In this document: in pieces, positions 32,162 to 40,834 of the stretch
How the letters are laid out: each line of letters begins with the position of its first letter
How positions within the stretch are numbered: the first letter of the stretch is position 1
Assembly (NCBI GenBank): GCA_002245135.1
Contig: NGBS01000613.1
Coordinates: forward strand, 1 to 64,000
Source: Proteromonas lacertae
Lineage: Eukaryota; Sar; Bigyra; Opalinata; Proteromonadidae
Length of the DNA: 64,000 nt
Reading direction: 5' to 3'
Position numbers and translations under genes: made by a program
The notes under the pieces: model-generated
What the model was told of the DNA's origin: nothing
The model's input: only the letters and a program-made list of their open reading frames with translations
The model's database searches: none

Positions 32162-33904
32162 CTATAAATTAATTGTGAAATTCACCACTTTAACAGCTCC
32201 AGTAGTTTCTTTCACACTAACCATCAAAATACCATTCTCATTTATATCCATAGTAATTTCAAATTTAACTTCACCTTCTTTTTTAGGTGGAATATCATTT
32301 ATTCTACATTCATACAACTTTGTATTATTTGAAGCAACTAAATCTTCACCTTCATAACATTTGATACTAGCAGAAAGTTGGTTATCATGAGCAGTATAAT
32401 AATTGTGAGTATGTTTATATGGAATTGGTTTATTCTTTTCTAATATAACACTCATTTTATCACCTTTTATTCCTATACCTATACTGTGTGATATTACATC
32501 ATTCACTTTAATTGTTCTTTTACTTCCAGAAAGTGGAACTTTAAATCCCATTGATTGTACGATTGATGCTTTTGTAGTAGTACTACTACTTTTATCACCA
32601 CTTTTTAATGGAATACTACTGGAAATTGAAGTATTCATTATTGTTCTACCTACAACAGATACATTCATACAGGAGAAACTTTCTTCTAGTGGTTTTCCAT
32701 TTTCAGCATTGACTAATATTGTTGTTCCTTTTTCTTCTTTTTCTCTGACACCTTTTGCTATATCTTCAGCTAATATTGCAGCACCAATAGCTACAGCTTC
32801 ATCTGGATTGATATCTTTGTTCAAATTTCTTCCAGAGAAGAATTCTGATAACATTTCTTGAACTCTTGGAATTCTACTACTTCCTCCAATTAATACAACA
32901 TCTTTTATTTCTTCTTTTGACAATCCACTATCACTAAGTGTTTCTCTTACTTTATCCATAGTTTTATCAAATAATTTTTGATTTAATTGATTGAATAATG
33001 ATCTTGTTAAAGATGTATCTACATCATTATCTTCCAACAAATCACAATTCATATCTGTTGATTCCATTTCACTTAATAAACATTTTGCATCATCACAAGC
33101 TTTTTTTAAATTATATAATTTCTTTGAATCTTTAGATATATCAACACCAGCTTCTTCTTTCAATTTGTTTAAGTAAAAATTAACTAAATTATTATCAATA
33201 TCTTCTCCACCTAAATGAGTATCACCTCCTGTTGCTTTTACTGTAATTTCATTATTCTTTACTTCGATTATACTGACATCAAAAGTACCACCTCCAAAAT
33301 CATAAACTAAAATTGTTGAATCAGATTTCTCTTTGACATACTTATATCCATAAGCAATAGCAGCTGCTGTTGGTTCATTAATCACTTGTAAAACATTTAT
33401 TCCAGCTAATTCTCCAGCTTCTATTGTTGCTCTTCTTTGTGAATCATTAAAATAAGCAGGAACTGTAATAACAGCATGTTTTTGAGCTCCTTTTTTATCT
33501 GATGCAGCAGCAGCTGTATCACCAAGTTCTTTTAAGATATAACTGGATATTTGCTGTGGTGTAAACGATTGTTCACTTCCTTGATAGTTTACTTTAATTA
33601 TAGGGAAATCATTATCATCATTAGTTACATTAAATCCCCAATGACTTATATCCTGTTGCACATTTGGATCAGAGAATTTATGTCCCATCAGTCTTTTTAC
33701 ATCATATACTGTGTTCTTCACATTTGTTCCCAGTTTTTGTCTAGCTGCATCACCGACGATTATCTTATCACTTTCAAATCCAACACATGACGGAATTGTG
33801 TGTTTACCGTTAGCAGCAGGTATAACTGTGTATTTCCCTTCACAACTAGTAGCTACACATGAATTTGTTGTTCCTAAATCGATTCCACAAGTAAATAAAG
33901 ACAT
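32162..33904 (-). CDS. Divergent Hsp70 lacking the C-terminal lid
   Basis: 580 residues, no intron. The ATPase domain is intact: CGIDLGTTNSCVA, VINEPTAAAIAYGY, LVYDFGGGTFDVSI and VVLIGGSSRIPRVQ. The substrate-binding beta domain is present, with CYEGEDLVASNNT and DINENGILMVS, but the protein stops about 15 residues after that. The helical lid and any EEVD or organelle-retention tail are missing (a typical Hsp70 is about 610-660 residues). A serine/threonine-rich insertion sits between the ATPase and substrate domains. There is no evident targeting sequence, so a cytosolic location is likely. It is divergent from the macro gene at 33976 with only 71 bp between the ATGs. Confidence 0.93.
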   Translation of the reverse strand: MSLFTCGIDLGTTNSCVATSCEGKYTVIPAANGKHTIPSCVGFESDKIIVGDAARQKLGTNVKNTVYDVKRLMGHKFSDPNVQQDISHWGFNVTNDDNDFPIIKVNYQGSEQSFTPQQISSYILKELGDTAAAASDKKGAQKHAVITVPAYFNDSQRRATIEAGELAGINVLQVINEPTAAAIAYGYKYVKEKSDSTILVYDFGGGTFDVSIIEVKNNEITVKATGGDTHLGGEDIDNNLVNFYLNKLKEEAGVDISKDSKKLYNLKKACDDAKCLLSEMESTDMNCDLLEDNDVDTSLTRSLFNQLNQKLFDKTMDKVRETLSDSGLSKEEIKDVVLIGGSSRIPRVQEMLSEFFSGRNLNKDINPDEAVAIGAAILAEDIAKGVREKEEKGTTILVNAENGKPLEESFSCMNVSVVGRTIMNTSISSSIPLKSGDKSSSTTTKASIVQSMGFKVPLSGSKRTIKVNDVISHSIGIGIKGDKMSVILEKNKPIPYKHTHNYYTAHDNQLSASIKCYEGEDLVASNNTKLYECRINDIPPKKEGEVKFEITMDINENGILMVSVKETTGAVKVVNFTINL

Positions 33905-33975
33905 TTTTGATAAAGTGAACTATTTTGCACGATTTGATTAAACCTCAAATTTCATTTTTTGAATTTACATTAACA

Positions 33976-35148
33976 ATGAATTTTTTTGGATGGGGCAAAA
34001 AAGATCCTTTGGTAGATATGAAGCTAGAGGATTATCTTGCTAAATACCCTAAAATGAAAAAAGGTGGATTAGAAGCTGAAGAAATAGAAAAACACGCTTC
34101 TGCTTGTATAGAGATAGATGGTCATAAAATGTTGGTATATAAAGGAAATATCACGAAACTACATATAGATGCGATTCAAAACGCTGCTAACTCTTCGTTG
34201 ATGGGTGGAGGTGGTATAGATGGTGCAATTCATGATGGTGCAGGTTATAGTATACACGAAGAATGCTCTAAGTTAGGTGGTTGTAAAACAGGTAATTCCA
34301 AGATAACAAAAGGTTATGATTTACCTTGTGCTACAGTGATTCATACAGTAGGTCCAATCTATGATAAATATACTCCAGGAAAGTGCAGTCATGAATTGAG
34401 ATCTTGTTATAAAACCTCTTTAGAATTATGTGATAAATACAAACTAAAATCAATCGGATTGTGTTGTGTATCGTGTGGTATATATGGATATCCTTTAGAT
34501 AAAGCTAGTCACATCGCATTTAATACAGTATTGAATTATTTAAAAGATAATAAAAGTAGTAGTTTAAAATATGTAATATTTGTTGTATTTTTGGCCAAAG
34601 AACATGATGTTTATAAAGAAATATTTGAAAAATATAATAAAGGTGAATATAAAGAACCTGTTATGCTTGAAATTGAAACTCCTAAAGTTATTGCAAGAAG
34701 AAAGAAAGAAGAAAAAGTAAAAAAGATAGACAATGATATAGAAAGAAAAGAAAAAGAGATTAGAGAATTACATAAAGAAAAAGAAAAGTTATTAAAAGAG
34801 ATGGAAGAAGATGATAAAAAAGAAGAAAAAGAAGCTGTAGCTAAAGTAACAGATAAAGAAAAAGAAAAGGAAAAAGATACAGCTAAAACTACAGTTATAG
34901 ATTCAACTGAAAACGCAGATAAAAAGGAAGGTAAAGAAAACAAAGATGAACATTCAGAAACAAAGACAAATGAAGATAAAATAGTTGAACAAAACCCAAA
35001 TACTACAAAACCAGAAGAAAATAAAACTGAAGAGAATAAAGAAGAAGTAAAAGTGGCAGAAGGTGAAAATAAAGAAGGTAAAAATAAAACTGATGGAGAT
35101 AATGAAGGAAGTGAAAATCCAACTAAAATACCTAAAACATCAGAATAA
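33976..35148 (+). CDS. Macro-domain protein with long charged tail
   Basis: ATG at 33976 (MNFFGWGKKDPLVDM). Residues ~50-225 are a MacroD-type macro domain: DAIQNAANSSLMGGGGIDGA, GCKTGNSKITKGYDLP, HTVGP and CVSCGIYGYP, predicted to bind and probably remove ADP-ribose. The tail (~165 residues) is K/E-rich, first coiled-coil-like (RKEKEIRELHKEKEKLLKEM), then disordered. Its first 60 residues parallel the macro/LSm protein at 20104, so the two are paralogues with different C-termini. The 3' half of this gene is duplicated at 37143-37879. It shares a short divergent promoter with the Hsp70 gene. Confidence 0.9.
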   Translation: MNFFGWGKKDPLVDMKLEDYLAKYPKMKKGGLEAEEIEKHASACIEIDGHKMLVYKGNITKLHIDAIQNAANSSLMGGGGIDGAIHDGAGYSIHEECSKLGGCKTGNSKITKGYDLPCATVIHTVGPIYDKYTPGKCSHELRSCYKTSLELCDKYKLKSIGLCCVSCGIYGYPLDKASHIAFNTVLNYLKDNKSSSLKYVIFVVFLAKEHDVYKEIFEKYNKGEYKEPVMLEIETPKVIARRKKEEKVKKIDNDIERKEKEIRELHKEKEKLLKEMEEDDKKEEKEAVAKVTDKEKEKEKDTAKTTVIDSTENADKKEGKENKDEHSETKTNEDKIVEQNPNTTKPEENKTEENKEEVKVAEGENKEGKNKTDGDNEGSENPTKIPKTSE

Positions 35149-35208
35149 AATATATTCATTATTATATTATTTCTTTAATTAATTTGTAATTATAAAAACA
35201 ACAACAAT

Positions 35209-35490
35209 TTATTTACTCTTGATAGGATCGTGATAATATTTATATAGTATATTTGATTTATTACTCTTAATTACTGAACATAGATCATTTTCACTCAAAT
35301 TGGATATATTCTTCAAGCTTTTATATGTATTTAGTAATTTACTATTATAACTATTACCAATTCCTGGTATTGTATTGCTAGATTGAAGTATTCTTTCACT
35401 TGTTGAAACACTCTTTATTTTAATATCATTATAGTAATTATCAACATGCACTATACCAATTAATAGATTCACTAACTCACTAGTACTATT
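35209..35490 (-). pseudogene. Truncated FAAP24-like gene (3' part only)
   Basis: Encodes the helix-hairpin-helix end (IPGIGNSYNSKLLNTYKSL) of the FAAP24-like protein found complete at 37940-38559. The reading frame meets foreign sequence at about 35490, where the PPR-derived block begins, so exon 1 and the promoter are missing. One substitution changes Asn to Tyr relative to the full copy. Confidence 0.85.
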
Positions 35491-35903
35491 AGAAGTCCTG
35501 GGAAGTTTGGTAGGAATAATAAACTCTCAAATATTTGTTTGCTCTTGTTAAAATAACCTATTTCTCCATATATTGTAATCATTGTTCCTAATGTTTTATA
35601 TAAAGGAGTCAATTCTTTTACTAACATATAATCAAATAGCATTGTAGCTAATTCATAACTGGACTGTTCTCTTAGATCAACCAATGTTTGATGAAGAAGT
35701 TCCAGATTGTTTTCATTTATCATCTTCATATATGATTTTAGTGGATCTTTAAGAGGTATTACTGATTTTGGATTTGCTGGTGCTGCAAAATATCTTGGAA
35801 TGGTGCTAATCACTGTATTAATTGAATTTCTTGATAATTTTGTAATATTAGAAGTAAAAAGTGTTCTAGATATTGAATATATGATTTTTGATTTATTAAA
35901 CAT
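35472..35903 (-). pseudogene. 5' fragment of the PPR-like gene
   Basis: The first ~136 codons match the gene at 44276-46054, including the putative mitochondrial presequence. At the duplication junction the frame runs out of the PPR sequence (LPNFPG) into a few foreign codons and a stop. It keeps its own copy of the promoter region shared with the ankyrin gene, so it could be transcribed, but it lacks three quarters of the protein. Confidence 0.88.
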
Positions 35904-36506
35904 ATATGCTATGGATTAAATGAAAATTTAAATGTCAAACTTGTTTGAAATGATTATTTTGATTTTTAGAACAAAACAAAGACTTAACTGTATTTCAACT
36001 CTGTTTATGTAATAGTTTCATAACTCATTATGGTGTGAAAGTATAATTTAACAATGATTTAATTGTGAAATAGAATTAAAAAGATAAAATATGTAAATAC
36101 ATTATTGTTATTTAGGAATTTCAAATATCAACAATACTATTATTGTGATAATTAATCAAATCTGACAATTTCTGTTGAATAATCATTCCATTGCATTAAA
36201 ACTACACTGAGGAAGAGTATTCTCTTATTTCTATAGAGTAGTTCAATTTAATAAAGCGGTTAATTTTGTTTTAAATAATTTTTCGTTATTAGTGAGGCTT
36301 AAACAAATGTTATAATTATCAAATGTCGTTTTTTCACTATACATTTTAATCGTTTAATAAGTTATTCCTTAAAGTATGGCTTATATACAATTCTTATAAC
36401 TTTAAAAGTCATCTGTTACATTTTACTAACCTAAATATTCTATTTTTCAATTTATTGACTATTCATTTTACATTTATAATAAATAGGTAATAAAAATATA
36501 TAGAAA
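35904..36506. promoter_or_regulatory. Shared divergent spacer between PPR-like and ankyrin genes (copy at 46055-46657)
   Basis: About 600 bp of non-coding AT-rich sequence between divergent ATGs, duplicated intact. It must hold both promoters. I see no confident motif beyond TA-rich stretches. Confidence 0.5.
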
Positions 36507-37059
36507 ATGCCAGTTGATCAAGAATTACATAAAGCAGCGTATATATACAATAATTATATTGAATAGATATAAAGGAAGTGAAGGAGGTGTTATTGGAGAG
36601 TTAGAGAAGGGAGTTGCAGTAGATATTCGAGGAGCACAAGATAGAACCCCATTACATGTATTATATTGGATTATATTGTTATTATAGAGAGCTGTTGGTG
36701 GTGGACATGTGAAAATAGTACAAATCCTTCTGGAGCATGGTGCAGATGTTAATTTAGCAGATAAAGCTGGTAGATGTCCTATCCATTGGGCTGCACTGAT
36801 GGGTAGTGTAGAATCTGGTCAATTGTTGGTAGATCATGGAGCTAATATTAATCAAACGACATCATCAGGTGATACTCCGTTACACATGAGTGCAGAAGAA
36901 GGTAAAACTGATTTTGTGAAGTGGCTTATGGAAAAAAGCTGTGATACTACAATAAAGAATGCAGCTGGTAAATTCGCTGTAGAATTAGCTAAAGATAAGG
37001 GAAATAAAGAAATATGCCAAATCATTGATCCATCAGGAGGATCATGTGTTATCTGTTAG
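36507..37059 (+). CDS. Ankyrin-repeat protein with C-terminal CVIC, copy 1
   Basis: Three exons with introns 36539-36566 and 36660-36689 encode about 165 residues. The protein has four ankyrin repeats: DRTPLHRAVGGGHVKIVQIL, then GRCPIHWAALMGSVESGQLL, GDTPLHMSAEEGKTDFVKWL, and a final GKFAVELAKDKGNKEI. The last four residues, CVIC, form a CaaX-like box, so prenylation and membrane attachment are plausible (inference). It is complete and carries its own upstream spacer, so both copies are probably functional. It appears identical to copy 2 at 46658. Confidence 0.9.
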
Positions 37060-37142
37060 TTTTTTAATTTATCATTTTTTGCCAATCAAACTTGTGTATA
37101 TTTTACTATTATTTTATATTTTATTTCAATTTGTTTATATGT

Positions 37143-37879
37143 AAACATCCTTAGAATTATGTGATAAATACAAACTAAAATCAATCGGATTGTGTTGTGT
37201 ATCGTGTGGTATATATGGATATCCTTTAGATAAAGCTAGTCACATCGCATTTAATACAGTATTGAATTATTTAAAAGATAATAAAAGTAGTAGTTTAAAA
37301 TATGTAATATTTGTTGTATTTTTGGCCAAAGAACATGATGTTTATAAAGAAATATTTGAAAAATATAATAAAGGTGAATATAAAGAACCTGTTATGCTTG
37401 AAATTGAAACTCCTAAAGTTATTGCAAGAAGAAAGAAAGAAGAAAAAGTAAAAAAGATAGACAATGATATAGAAAGAAAAGAAAAAGAGATTAGAGAATT
37501 ACATAAAGAAAAAGAAAAGTTATTAAAAGAGATGGAAGAAGATGATAAAAAAGAAGAAAAAGAAGCTGTAGCTAAAGTAACAGATAAAGAAAAAGAAAAG
37601 GAAAAAGATACAGCTAAAACTACAGTTATAGATTCAACTGAAAACGCAGATAAAAAGGAAGGTAAAGAAAACAAAGATGAACATTCAGAAACAAAGACAA
37701 ATGAAGATAAAATAGTTGAACAAAACCCAAATACTACAAAACCAGAAGAAAATAAAACTGAAGAGAATAAAGAAGAAGTAAAAGTGGCAGAAGGTGAAAA
37801 TAAAGAAGGTAAAAATAAAACTGATGGAGATAATGAAGGAAGTGAAAATCCAACTAAAATACCTAAAACATCAGAATAA
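37143..37879 (+). pseudogene. 5'-truncated macro-domain gene fragment
   Basis: Starts in the middle of the macro domain (SLELCDKYKLKSIG) directly after the 3' UTR of the ankyrin copy, and runs in frame to the normal end of the charged tail. It lacks the ADP-ribose-binding N-terminal half and any promoter of its own. The first ~15 bases (aaacatcc) match the 20-kb macro/LSm gene rather than the 34-kb gene, while the rest matches the 34-kb gene. Confidence 0.9.
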
Positions 37880-37939
37880 AATATATTCATTATTATATTA
37901 TTTCTTTAATTAATTTGTAATTATAAAAACAACAACAAT

Positions 37940-38559
37940 TTATTTACTCTTGATAGGATCGTGATAATATTTATATAGTATATTTGATTTATTACTCTTA
38001 ATTACTGAACATAGATCATTTTCACTCAAATTGGATATATTCTTCAAGCTTTTATATGTATTTAGTAATTTACTATTATAACTATTACCAATTCCTGGTA
38101 TTGTATTGCTAGATTGAAGTATTCTTTCACTTGTTGAAACACTCTTTATTTTAATATCATTATTGTAATTATCAACATGCACTATACCAATTAATAGATT
38201 CACTAACTCACTAGTACTATTGTAGGGAAGAGTTTGCATGTGATTATTGAAACTACATACTTGTAACTAAAATATAATATTTATAAAGATAAAATATATA
38301 CTGTCAGAAAGTAATTTGAAGGACAACTCTTGGCATTTACAAATATTAGCTTAATTCCATCTTTTTCGTATTTTTCACACTTTTTAGGAATTAATGGTTC
38401 ATCATTTTCATTATTATCATATAATATACACCGAAATGTTCCGTTAATAATTATATCACAATGAGGTAGATTTTCATTAATAAATGTTATTTGTTTTTCT
38501 TTTAACTCCAATTCTAAATCAGAATTCATATACTTACTACTTAAAGATAATAAACTCAT
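37940..38559 (-). CDS. FAAP24/ERCC4-family-like DNA-repair protein
   Basis: Two exons, with an intron from about 38309 to 38274, encode about 190 residues. The N-terminal half resembles the inactive nuclease-like domain of FAAP24 (CRCILYDNN-type strand, then KDGIKLIFVNAKSCPSNYFL). The C-terminus is a helix-hairpin-helix pair, with IPGIGNSYNSKLLNTYKSL then ISNLSENDLCSVI, at the FAAP24/XPF position. FAAP24 partners FANCM in the Fanconi anaemia pathway and at stalled forks. Length and domain order fit, and primary-sequence support is moderate. An E2F-type site sits 10 bp upstream of the ATG, as expected for an S-phase repair gene. It is convergent with the macro fragment and has a truncated duplicate at 35209. 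Confidence 0.62.
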
Positions 38560-38568
38560 TTTTTGATC

Positions 38569-38578
38569 TTTTGGCGCC
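38569..38578 (-). promoter_or_regulatory. E2F/DP-type site upstream of the FAAP24-like gene
   Basis: ttttggcgcc on the plus strand matches TTTSSCGC (TTTGGCGC) and lies 10 bp before the ATG at 38559. Like the element upstream of PCNA, it is an isolated GC-rich word in AT-rich sequence. The orientation relative to the gene is reversed, which is usual for E2F sites. Confidence 0.6.
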
Positions 38579-38777
38579 TAGAATATATTTGTTATTTTTA
38601 TGAATATTTAGTTATAATATAATTATTCCAATAAACTGTGTAAAACAAATCTATCAATTAGTTTAGAAAAATCAAAATTATAAAAATATGAAACGAATAG
38701 TATTTTGAAACATTTATATTTTTTCTTATAAATATACTTTGAATATAAATAACACAAGGAATGTGTAATAAAATATA

Positions 38778-40766
38778 TTAATATAATAATTGAATTAACA
38801 ATAAAAACCAAAATGTATAATAATTCATTGTCAAATATTGAAATGACAAAATATGAGATTCTTTAACAATATTCATCAATAAATCATTCATTGGCACATT
38901 AAGTAACAACAAAATAGTAATAACAACATATGGACATGATATAAAAACAGCGAAATATTGCAATAATCTAAAGAAATTAAAAACAAAAAATATATATACT
39001 TTATATGTGTAAAATATAACATAAATATTGTACAAAGAAGAGTCATAAATACAAATGCCAATACAAAACTATTATATCCGTTATTCAATGAACAGCCAAT
39101 GAAATAAAACAGTCCATATCCAATAGCAAATGAAATATGTTCCTTTGTAATTTCTATTCCACTGAATGACTTTAATAATTTTGTAATTATTTTATAACAT
39201 ATTGTTATTGATATTATATCTATTATAAATATAATAATAATATATACATAATGTAGTAAAAAGATACAAAAATTGATAATTATTAATATATTCTATCAAA
39301 ACTGGAGCAATTTCATTACATAATAATTTCAATAGTGTAAAACTACTCATAAATAAAATCAAAGGAGTAAAAGTGGGATAATTCTTCTATATAAATAGAT
39401 AAAAATATAAAAAATATACAGTTGTTTCTAGTGTATCTCTAAATATACTGACAATATATGAATAAATAACAACTCCCATTAAATACAGAGGATATAACAT
39501 CTCACCACTTGATATAAAGTAATACGTATTAATTATAATATAATTAAAATGAGAATGATGTAATCTCTCTTCAAGGAATTGAATTGTTCCAAAGAAATCA
39601 TCCAAAGAATGAATGAATTCTATTGGATTATAATTGCTGGAAATTAGTGGAGATGAATTTTCCGCTGATAATGTGAATGAATCAATTCCATAACTATTAA
39701 TTATTATTATTATCTATTTAATACTTTAATGTGATTCTATGTGGTCCTGTTCCTACACATGTAAATAATGAATACAATTGATTTAACAATGAATTAAATA
39801 ATATTTCATATTTACGAGAATAAGCTGATGGAAAAGTACTATTTAAAATTATAAATAAATAATAATTATTATTATATACACATCAGTACTTAGTGAAATA
39901 TCACAATATTTAGTTAAGGCAGTGATTAAATCCATATTGCATACTCTTGCATTGTCACCTATATAATTTATACCAATATATTGGAATCGATCGAGTATAT
40001 CTATATTTAATATTATTGATTCTCGTATTATTCCACTTCGAATCATTGAAAATGGTTCATGATATTTCTTTAACCAGTAACTTAGAGATTCTTCATCAAT
40101 TATACTCTTTATATTTCCATTGTTATATTCCATATTATTCTCAGGCAAAAGTAATAGTATTATATTATTTGAAAATTTGTTTGTTTCGTACCACTGTTTG
40201 AATAATGGTAATAATGTGAAAAAAATGTGACAGGAAGTTGGATTTGAATTAGTGATTATTTCTGCTTTTGGATGGTTTATTACTAATAAAATAGTATTGG
40301 TTGTAGCTCCAGCGGAAGGGGGATGCATAATTCCATATAAAAGTGTGCTATTGTTGTGATATGGTAAGAGAGATGGTGTTATATGATGATCTGACATTAG
40401 TTGTTGAAGATCTTCTAAAGGAGTTCTACTTCTAATCCATTCATCTTGAAAAGATAAAGCTTCTGCGAACTATAATATTATATATATAAGGGAAATAATT
40501 TAATTATACATTAGCTGAATTGTAAACAGAATGATATCTCTGTTTTAAAGCATTTTCGTCAACATATGTAGAACGAACTTTCATCTCTCCTGTTCCAATT
40601 GATATTGCGCAAAAAAGGAATGACCAAGCAATAACAATCAAAAATACTGGGAGTCTAACAATAAATCTTCATAATCTTCATACCTTAAATATATTTGAAA
40701 GCGATGACCTTGATATATGATTTGATAAACTATATATCGTAGTAATTGACCAATTTTGTTTGCCAT
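38778..40766 (-). CDS. GPAA1: GPAA1/Gaa1, GPI-transamidase subunit
   Basis: A membrane subunit of the ER complex that attaches GPI anchors to proteins. Many short introns are inferred, and splicing gives one continuous protein. A cytosolic N-terminus is followed by a membrane segment (LPVFLIVIAWSFLFCAISI) and the family phrase RSTYVDENALKQR. The lumenal domain includes YGIMHPPSAG, SYWLKKYHEP and GDNARVCNMDLITAL. GTGPHRITL, then a long helix LDDFFGTIQFLEERLHHSHF, matches the Gaa1 GPFGPHG and LERLHQSF region, and several C-terminal membrane segments follow to the TAA at 38778. An M28-like peptidase fold is known for the lumenal domain. The protein implies GPI-anchored surface proteins. Confidence 0.85.
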
Positions 40767-40834
40767 TAAACAAGAATAAATGAAATTTAATTAATTGGTG
40801 TTACGAAATTTTTGTCTATCAGAATTATACCCAA

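Larger units (their letters stand above)
35490..37142. repeat. Copy of the PPR-5'/ankyrin block (about 1.65 kb), source at 45641-47290
   Basis: The sequence from 35490 to about 37135 is essentially identical to 45641-47286 (offset 10,151 bp). It carries the 5' end of the PPR-like gene, the shared intergenic region and the whole ankyrin gene. Only single-base differences were seen (for example agaagtcc at 35483 against agaggtcc at 45634). Near-identity in introns and spacers indicates a recent event. Confidence 0.92.
34412..38220. repeat. Direct duplication of macro 3' half plus FAAP24 3' part (about 1.08 kb)
   Basis: The block at about 34424-35490 recurs at about 37155-38221 with a constant offset of 2,731 bp and very few differences (for example attatag at 35428 against attattg at 38159). 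Each copy holds the last ~240 codons of the macro gene and the convergent 3' part of the FAAP24-like gene. The two copies flank the PPR/ankyrin insert. Confidence 0.92.

Noticed and set aside
33905..33975. Heat-shock element in the Hsp70/macro divergent promoter
   Set aside because: TTC and GAA words are present but not in the required alternating 5-bp spacing.
34611..35159. Minus-strand 182-residue serine-rich frame (repeated at 37342-37890)
   Set aside because: It is the antisense of the K/E-rich tail of the macro gene and is duplicated only because that gene is.
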